Below are positions 56,207 to 64,000 of a stretch of DNA of 64,000 bases, in pieces; position 1 is the first letter of the stretch, and each line of letters begins with the position of its first letter. The DNA is from Cyrtodaria siliqua (lineage: Eukaryota > Mollusca > Bivalvia > Adapedonta > Hiatellidae): NCBI GenBank assembly GCA_037043455.1, contig JAWPHD010000082.1, positions 496,001 to 560,000 of the forward strand, in the 5' to 3' direction. The notes under the pieces were generated by a model that saw nothing but the letters and a program-made list of their open reading frames with translations, was not told the origin of the DNA and ran no database searches. Made by a program: the position numbers and the translations under genes.

Positions 56207-56449
56207 TAAAGTGTTTCCTACCTGTCTGTTGCCAGCTCCCACCGGGATCTTGTCAGGATATGAGTTAAAGCACTATTTATCTGTCCTGTCGTAAGTCAGC
56301 GTCTCGTCAGTATGGTTTCCTACTCGCAGACCTCACTCACATGTCTGCGGGCGGTCACGTGGTGTCATTTGGCGGGATTCAGCTGGTTCCCCACAAGTCC
56401 AGGAACCAAACCGCAAGGTCATATAGACCCCCCATCGACAGTCACTGCA
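56207..56449 (-). repeat. 5' LTR
   Basis: 243 bp. On the minus strand it begins TGCAGTGACTGTCGATG. It is the direct repeat of 49751-49984 and would hold the element's promoter. Confidence 0.85.
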
Positions 56450-56704
56450 ATACCCCACCCACTTATGCAGTGCAACAAATTTCAAAACCGCTGTGTCTTA
56501 TTTGTCGAGAATGTTCATCAAATATGTTTATTAACTTAATCGCTCTTCCTTGTTTGCTTTGAAATTGTCTGACAACCTTTTTGGAACCGCTGTGTTTTTT
56601 GGGAAGATTTATCGTTTGCAGTTGCACATTTGTCGAGACAGAAATTGTTTCATGCTTGGTGTTAGCTGAACGAGGCGTTCCAACTTTTAGCGTATTCATC
56701 TTAT
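56450..56704. other. No gene seen
   Basis: Unique sequence between the LTR element and the 30-bp array, with no supported exon. Confidence 0.4.
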
Positions 56705-59700
56705 TTCTTGTATGCCATTTGTACAGAGTACACTTACTGTTGTACTAATCATACAGAGTACACTTACTGTTGTACTGCTCATACAGAGTACACTTACTGT
56801 TGTACTGCTAATACAGAGTACACTTACTGTTGTACTGCTCCTCATACAGAGTACACTTACTGTAGTACTGCTCATACAGAGAACAGTAACTGTTGTACTA
56901 ATCATACAGAGTACACTTACTGTTGTACTAATCATACAGAGTACAGTAACTGTTGTACTAATCATACATAGTACACTTACTGTTGTACTGCTCATACAGA
57001 GTACAGTAACTGTTGTACTGCTCATACAGAATACGGTAACTTCTACTGCACATTCAGAGTAAAATAACCGGTGCACTGCTCTTTCAGAGTACAGTAACTT
57101 TTGTACTGCTCATACAGAGTACACTTACTGTTGTACTAATGATACAGAGTACAGTAACTGTTGTACTGCTCATGCAGAGTACAGTAACTGTTGCACTAAT
57201 CATACAGAGTACACTGACTGTCGTACTAATTATACAGAGTACAGTAACTGTTGTACTAATCATACAGAGTACAGAAACTGTTGTACTGCTCATACAGAGT
57301 ACACTTACTGTTGTACTAATCATACAGAGTACAGTAACTGTTGTACTACTCATGCAGAGTACAGTAACTAACTGTTGTACTAATCATACAGAGTACACTT
57401 ACTGTTGTATTAATTATACAGAGTACAGTAACTGTTGCACTGCTCTTACAGAGTACAGAAACTGTTGTACTGCTCATACAGAGTACACTTACTGTTGTAC
57501 TGCTCATACAGAATACGGTAACTTCTACTGCACATTCAGAGTACAGTAACGGTTGTACTGCTCATACAGAGTACACTTACTGTTGTACTAATCATACAGA
57601 GTACAGTAACTGTTGTACTGCTCATGCAGAGTACAGTAACTGTTGCACTAATCATACAGAGTACACTTACTGTTGTACTAATTATACAGAGTACAGTAAC
57701 TGTTGTACTAATCATACAGAGTACAGTAACTGTTGTACTGCTCATACAGAGTACACTTACTGTTGTACTAATCATACAGAGTACAGTAACTGTTGTACTG
57801 CTCTTGCAGAGTACAGTAACTAACTGTTGTACTAATCATACAGAGTACACTTACTGTTGTATTAATTATACAGAGTACAGTAACTGTTGCACTGCTCTTA
57901 CAGAGTACAGAAACTGTTGTACTGCTCATACAGAGTACACTTACTGTTGTATTAATCATACAGAGTGCAGTAACTGTTGTACAGCTCATGCAGAGTACAG
58001 TAACTGTTGTACTAATCATACAGAGTACACTTACTGTTGTACTGCTCATACAGAATACACTTACTGTTGTACTAATCATACAGAGTACTGTAACTGTTGT
58101 ACTAAACATACAGAGTACACTTACTGTTGTACTAACCATACAGAGTACATTAACTGTTGTACTAATCATACAGAGTACATTAACTGTTGTACTGTTCATA
58201 CAAAGTACTCTTACTGTTGTACTTATCATACAGAGTACAGTAACTGTTGTACTGCTCATACAAAGTACACTTACTGTTGTACTTATCATACAGAGTACAG
58301 TAACTGTTGTACTAATCATACAGAGTACACTTACTGTTGTACTGCGCATGCAGAGTACAGTAACTGTTGTACTAATGATACAGAGTACAGTAACTGTTGT
58401 ACTAATCATACAGAGTTCACTTACTGTTGTACTACTCATACAAAGTACACCTACAGTTGTACTTATCATACAGAGTACAGTAACTGTTGTACTAATCATA
58501 CAGAGTACAGTAACAGTTGCATTAATCATACAGAGTACACTTTCTGTTGTACTGCTCATGCAGAGTACAGTAACTGTTGTATTAATCATACAGAGTACAG
58601 TAACAGTTGTACTAATCATACACAGTACACTTACTGTTGTACTGCTCATACAGAGTACACTTACTGTTGTACTTATCATACAGAGTACAGTAACTGTTGT
58701 ACTAATCATACAGAGTACACTTACTGTTGTACTGCTAATGCAGAGTACAGTAACTGTTGTACTAATCATACAGAGTACAGTAACTGTTGTACTAATCATA
58801 CAGAGTTCAGTTACTGTTGTACTAATCATACATAGTACACTTACTGTTGTACTGCTCATACAGAGAACAGTAACTGTTGTACTAATCATACAGAGTACAC
58901 TTACTGTTGTACTGCTCATGCAGAGTACAGTAACTGTTGTACTAATCATACAGAGTACACTTACTGTTGTACTAATCATACAGAGTACACTTACTGTTGT
59001 ACTAATCATACAGATTACAATACCTGTTGTACTGCTCATACAGAGTACAGTAACTGTTGTACTGCTCATACAGAGTACTGTTACTGTTGTACTGCCCATA
59101 CAGAGTACAATAAATGTTGTACTGCTCATACAGAGTACACTTACTGTTGTACTAATCATGCATATTACAATAACTGTTGTACTACTCATAAAGAGTACAC
59201 TTGCTGTTGTATTGCTCATACAGAGTACACTTACTGTTGTACTGCTCATACAGAGTACACTTACTGTTGTACTTCCCATACAGAGTACAATAACTTTCGT
59301 ACTGCTCATACAGAGTACACCTACTGTTGTACTGCCCATACAGAGTATAATAACTGTTGTACTGATCATACTTAGTACACTTACTGTTGTACTGATCATA
59401 CAGATTACAATAACTGTTGTACTGCTCATACATAATAGACTTACTGTTGTACTGCTCATACAAGAGTACACTTACTGTTGTACTGTTCATACAGAGTATG
59501 GTAACTGTTGTACTGCTCATACAGAGTACACTTACTGTTGTACTAATCATACAGAGTACACTTACTGTTGTACTACCCATACAGAGTACACTAACTGTTG
59601 TACTGCTCATACAGAGTACACTTACCGTGTACTGCTCATTCAGAGTACAGTAACTGTTGTACTGCTCATACAGAGTACACTTACTGTTGTACTTATCATA

Positions 59701-62700
59701 CAGAGTAAAGTAACTGTTGTACTACGCATACAGAGTACAGTAATTGTTGTACCTCTCATTCAGATTACAGTAACTGTTGTACTGCTCATACAGAGTACAG
59801 TAACTTTTGTACTGCTCATTTAGAGTACAGCAACTGTTGTTCTGCTCATACAGAGTATAGTAACTGTTGTACTGCTCATACAGAATACAGTAACTGTTGT
59901 ACTGCTCATACATAGTAAAGTAATTGTTGTACTTCTCATTCAGAGTACAGAGTATAGTAACTCTTCTGCTGCACATTCAGAGTACAGGAACCACTGTACT
60001 GCTCATTCAGGGTATAGTAACCGCTTTACTGCTCATTCAGGGTACAGTTACTGTTGTACTGCTCATACAGAGTACAGTAATTGTTGTACTGCTCATTCAG
60101 AGTACAGCAACTGTTGTTCTGCTTATACAAAATACAGTAACTGTTGTACTGCTCATACAGAGTACAGTAACTGCTGTAGTGCTCATTCAGAGCACATAAA
60201 CTGTTGTATTGCACATTTAGAGTACAGAGTGCAGTAACTGTTATACTGCACATACATAGTGCAGTAACTGTTAAACTGCACATTCAGAGTACAGTAACTG
60301 TTGTAATGCACATTCAGAGTACAGAGTATAATAACGTGTACTGCACATTCAGAGTACAGTTACTGTTGTACAGCTGATTCAGAGTACAGAACCTGTTGTA
60401 TTGTACATTTAGAGAACAGTGTGCAGTAACTGTTATACTGCACATACAGAGTACAGTAACGGTTATACTGCACATTCAGAGTACAGTAACTGTTGTACTG
60501 CACATTCAGAGTACAGTAACTGTTGTACTGCACATTCAGAGAACAAAGTACAGTAACTATTTTATTGCTCATACAGTGTACAGTAACTGTTGTACTACTC
60601 ATGCAGAGTACAGTAACTAACTGTTGTACTAATCATACAGAGTACACTTACTGTTGTATTAATTATACAGAGTACAGTAACTGTTGCACTGCTCTTACAG
60701 AGTACAGAAACTGTTGTACTGCTCATACAGAGTACACTTACTGTTGTACTGCTCATACAGAATACGGTAACTTCTACTGCACATTCAGAGTACAGTAACG
60801 GTTGTACTGCTCATACAGAGTACACTTACTGTTGTACTAATCATACAGAGTACAGTAACTGTTGTACTGCTCATGCAGAGTACAGTAACTGTTGCACTAA
60901 TCATACAGAGTACACTTACTGTTGTACTAATTATACAGAGTACAGTAACTGTTGTACTAATCATACAGAGTACAGTAACTGTTGTACTGCTCATACAGAG
61001 TACACTTACTGTTGTACTAATCATACAGAGTACAGTAACTGTTGTACTGCTCTTGCAGAGTACAGTAACTAACTGTTGTACTAATCATACAGAGTACACT
61101 TACTGTTGTATTAATTATACAGAGTACAGTAACTGTTGCACTGCTCTTACAGAGTACAGAAACTGTTGTACTGCTCATACAGAGTACACTTACTGTTGTA
61201 TTAATCATACAGAGTGCAGTAACTGTTGTACAGCTCATGCAGAGTACAGTAACTGTTGTACTAATCATACAGAGTACACTTACTGTTGTACTGCTCATAC
61301 AGAATACACTTACTGTTGTACTAATCATACAGAGTACTGTAACTGTTGTACTAAACATACAGAGTACACTTACTGTTGTACTAACCATACAGAGTACATT
61401 AACTGTTGTACTAATCATACAGAGTACATTAACTGTTGTACTGTTCATACAAAGTACTCTTACTGTTGTACTTATCATACAGAGTACAGTAACTGTTGTA
61501 CTGCTCATACAAAGTACACTTACTGTTGTACTTATCATACAGAGTACAGTAACTGTTGTACTAATCATACAGAGTACACTTACTGTTGTACTGCGCATGC
61601 AGAGTACAGTAACTGTTGTACTAATGATACAGAGTACAGTAACTGTTGTACTAATCATACAGAGTTCACTTACTGTTGTACTACTCATACAAAGTACACC
61701 TACAGTTGTACTTATCATACAGAGTACAGTAACTGTTGTACTAATCATACAGAGTACAGTAACAGTTGCATTAATCATACAGAGTACACTTTCTGTTGTA
61801 CTGCTCATGCAGAGTACAGTAACTGTTGTATTAATCATACAGAGTACAGTAACAGTTGTACTAATCATACACAGTACACTTACTGTTGTACTGCTCATAC
61901 AGAGTACACTTACTGTTGTACTTATCATACAGAGTACAGTAACTGTTGTACTAATCATACAGAGTACACTTACTGTTGTACTGCTAATGCAGAGTACAGT
62001 AACTGTTGTACTAATCATACAGAGTACAGTAACTGTTGTACTAATCATACAGAGTTCAGTTACTGTTGTACTAATCATACATAGTACACTTACTGTTGTA
62101 CTGCTCATACAGAGAACAGTAACTGTTGTACTAATCATACAGAGTACACTTACTGTTGTACTGCTCATGCAGAGTACAGTAACTGTTGTACTAATCATAC
62201 AGAGTACACTTACTGTTGTACTAATCATACAGAGTACACTTACTGTTGTACTAATCATACAGATTACAATACCTGTTGTACTGCTCATACAGAGTACAGT
62301 AACTGTTGTACTGCTCATACAGAGTACTGTTACTGTTGTACTGCCCATACAGAGTACAATAAATGTTGTACTGCTCATACAGAGTACACTTACTGTTGTA
62401 CTAATCATGCATATTACAATAACTGTTGTACTACTCATAAAGAGTACACTTGCTGTTGTATTGCTCATACAGAGTACACTTACTGTTGTACTGCTCATAC
62501 AGAGTACACTTACTGTTGTACTTCCCATACAGAGTACAATAACTTTCGTACTGCTCATACAGAGTACACCTACTGTTGTACTGCCCATACAGAGTATAAT
62601 AACTGTTGTACTGATCATACTTAGTACACTTACTGTTGTACTGATCATACAGATTACAATAACTGTTGTACTGCTCATACATAATAGACTTACTGTTGTA

Positions 62701-64000
62701 CTGCTCATACAAGAGTACACTTACTGTTGTACTGTTCATACAGAGTATGGTAACTGTTGTACTGCTCATACAGAGTACACTTACTGTTGTACTAATCATA
62801 CAGAGTACACTTACTGTTGTACTACCCATACAGAGTACACTAACTGTTGTACTGCTCATACAGAGTACACTTACCGTGTACTGCTCATTCAGAGTACAGT
62901 AACTGTTGTACTGCTCATACAGAGTACACTTACTGTTGTACTTATCATACAGAGTAAAGTAACTGTTGTACTACGCATACAGAGTACAGTAATTGTTGTA
63001 CCTCTCATTCAGATTACAGTAACTGTTGTACTGCTCATACAGAGTACAGTAACTTTTGTACTGCTCATTTAGAGTACAGCAACTGTTGTTCTGCTCATAC
63101 AGAGTATAGTAACTGTTGTACTGCTCATACAGAATACAGTAACTGTTGTACTGCTCATACATAGTAAAGTAATTGTTGTACTTCTCATTCAGAGTACAGA
63201 GTATAGTAACTCTTCTGCTGCACATTCAGAGTACAGGAACCACTGTACTGCTCATTCAGGGTATAGTAACCGCTTTACTGCTCATTCAGGGTACAGTTAC
63301 TGTTGTACTGCTCATACAGAGTACAGTAATTGTTGTACTGCTCATTCAGAGTACAGCAACTGTTGTTCTGCTTATACAAAATACAGTAACTGTTGTACTG
63401 CTCATACAGAGTACAGTAACTGCTGTAGTGCTCATTCAGAGCACATAAACTGTTGTATTGCACATTTAGAGTACAGAGTGCAGTAACTGTTATACTGCAC
63501 ATACATAGTGCAGTAACTGTTAAACTGCACATTCAGAGTACAGTAACTGTTGTAATGCACATTCAGAGTACAGAGTATAATAACGTGTACTGCACATTCA
63601 GAGTACAGTTACTGTTGTACAGCTGATTCAGAGTACAGAACCTGTTGTATTGTACATTTAGAGAACAGTGTGCAGTAACTGTTATACTGCACATACAGAG
63701 TACAGTAACGGTTATACTGCACATTCAGAGTACAGTAACTGTTGTACTGCACATTCAGAGTACAGTAACTGTTGTACTGCACATTCAGAGAACAAAGTAC
63801 AGTAACTATTTTATTGCTCATACAGTGTACAGTAACTGTTATACTGCACATTCAGAGTACAGAGTAAATTAACTGTTGTACTGCATATACAGAGTACAGT
63901 AACTGTTGTACTGCATATACAGACTACACTAACTGTTGTACTTCACATTCAGAGTACAGAGTACAGTAACTATTTTACTACACATTCAGAGTACAGTATT
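56705..64000. repeat. 30-bp minisatellite, about 240 copies, runs off the window
   Basis: The unit is 30 bp: AGTACACTTACTGTTGTACT plus (AAT/GCT)CATACAG, with many point variants. 30 bp is ten codons and the unit has few stops, so frames up to 611 aa open on the plus strand and 567 aa on the minus strand over the same bases. This is a repeat artefact, not coding evidence. In about 59930-60600 (and its copy) GCACATTCAG replaces GCTCATACAG and units such as CAGAGTACAGAGTA are inserted. Confidence 0.95.
57330..63838. repeat. 3,249-bp tandem duplication inside the 30-bp array
   Basis: Everything from about 57330 to 60580 reappears 3,249 bp later (about 60580-63838) with no difference seen in the long translated frames. 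For example, the 567-aa minus frames at 57768-59471 and 61017-62720 are identical, and so are the 611-aa plus frames at 57988 and 61237. Confidence 0.92.

Larger units (their letters stand above)
49751..56449 (-). mobile_element. Ty3-type LTR retrotransposon, defective
   Basis: Two direct LTRs (49751-49984 and 56207-56449) enclose, on the minus strand, a primer-binding site, broken gag, a nucleocapsid knuckle and protease, an RNase H-like scrap, and a polypurine tract. ATAC lies outside both ends (49747-49750 and 56450-56453), a likely 4-bp target duplication. The body is clearly GC-richer than its AT-rich surroundings. No reverse transcriptase core and no integrase motifs were found, so the copy relies on others or is dead. 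Elements of this kind replicate through virus-like particles in the cell; no envelope gene is seen. Confidence 0.85.

Noticed and set aside
56705..64000. Frames of 403, 567 and 611 aa rich in Thr, Val, Cys and Tyr
   Set aside because: They come from a 30-bp unit read in different frames and strands over the same bases; no start context, splice site or domain.

Overview
This is a eukaryotic window, very probably from a heterodont bivalve mollusc. Reasons: genes have GT-AG introns; the AT-rich background is full of short-period tandem arrays; and several repeats are of kinds known from clam and mussel genomes (hairpin-headed arrays with ~130-310 bp monomers, a tRNA-derived SINE, non-LTR and Ty3-like elements, palindromic MITEs). 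The species cannot be fixed from the sequence alone. Nothing here is prokaryotic: there are no operons, ribosome binding sites or CRISPR arrays.

Layout. 1-5.9 kb: palindromes, a TA-flanked MITE, a broken minus-strand GPCR-like gene (2250-3151) and two small satellites. 5919-23940: the 3' end of a PARP2-like gene on the plus strand. Two exons with matching phase (5919-6043 and 23787-23940) encode the end of the catalytic domain. The 17.7 kb intron between them is a nest of mobile elements and arrays (6-21 kb). 24.7-25.4 kb: a short minisatellite. 25.6-36.85 kb: about 180 copies of a 63-bp minisatellite. 36.85-38.93 kb: a ~390-bp tandem duplication, one copy interrupted by a hAT-like element. 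39.57-45.92 kb: exons of a small minus-strand PHD-like zinc-finger gene whose intron holds a decayed LINE flanked by inverted repeats. 47.26-49.39 kb: a Mutator-like element with 9-bp target duplications. 49.75-56.45 kb: a GC-rich minus-strand Ty3-type LTR retrotransposon with broken gag and protease and no visible RT core or integrase. 56.7-64 kb, to the window edge: a 30-bp minisatellite containing a 3,249-bp segment repeated twice, near-identically.

Gene logic. Only two host loci look alive: the PARP2-like end (ADP-ribosyltransferase of the DNA damage response) and the PHD-like zinc-finger gene, whose first two exons splice in frame. Most long open frames in the window lie in minisatellites whose unit length (63 or 30 bp) is a multiple of three, so they are open on both strands and are not evidence of genes.

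Most notable pattern. At least five different tandem-array families in the PARP2 intron start with the same layout: a terminal hairpin, then a GTCCGTC-rich stretch, then AACTTTTG, then family-specific monomers. Between two families the hairpin stem changes on both arms together (CTGGCC/GGCCAG versus CTGATC/GATCAG), which suggests the fold itself is kept. Separately, three non-autonomous elements share CAG...CTG termini, subterminal CCCG/CGGG hairpins and 5-6-bp target duplications; two of these are confirmed by an empty site elsewhere in this window.
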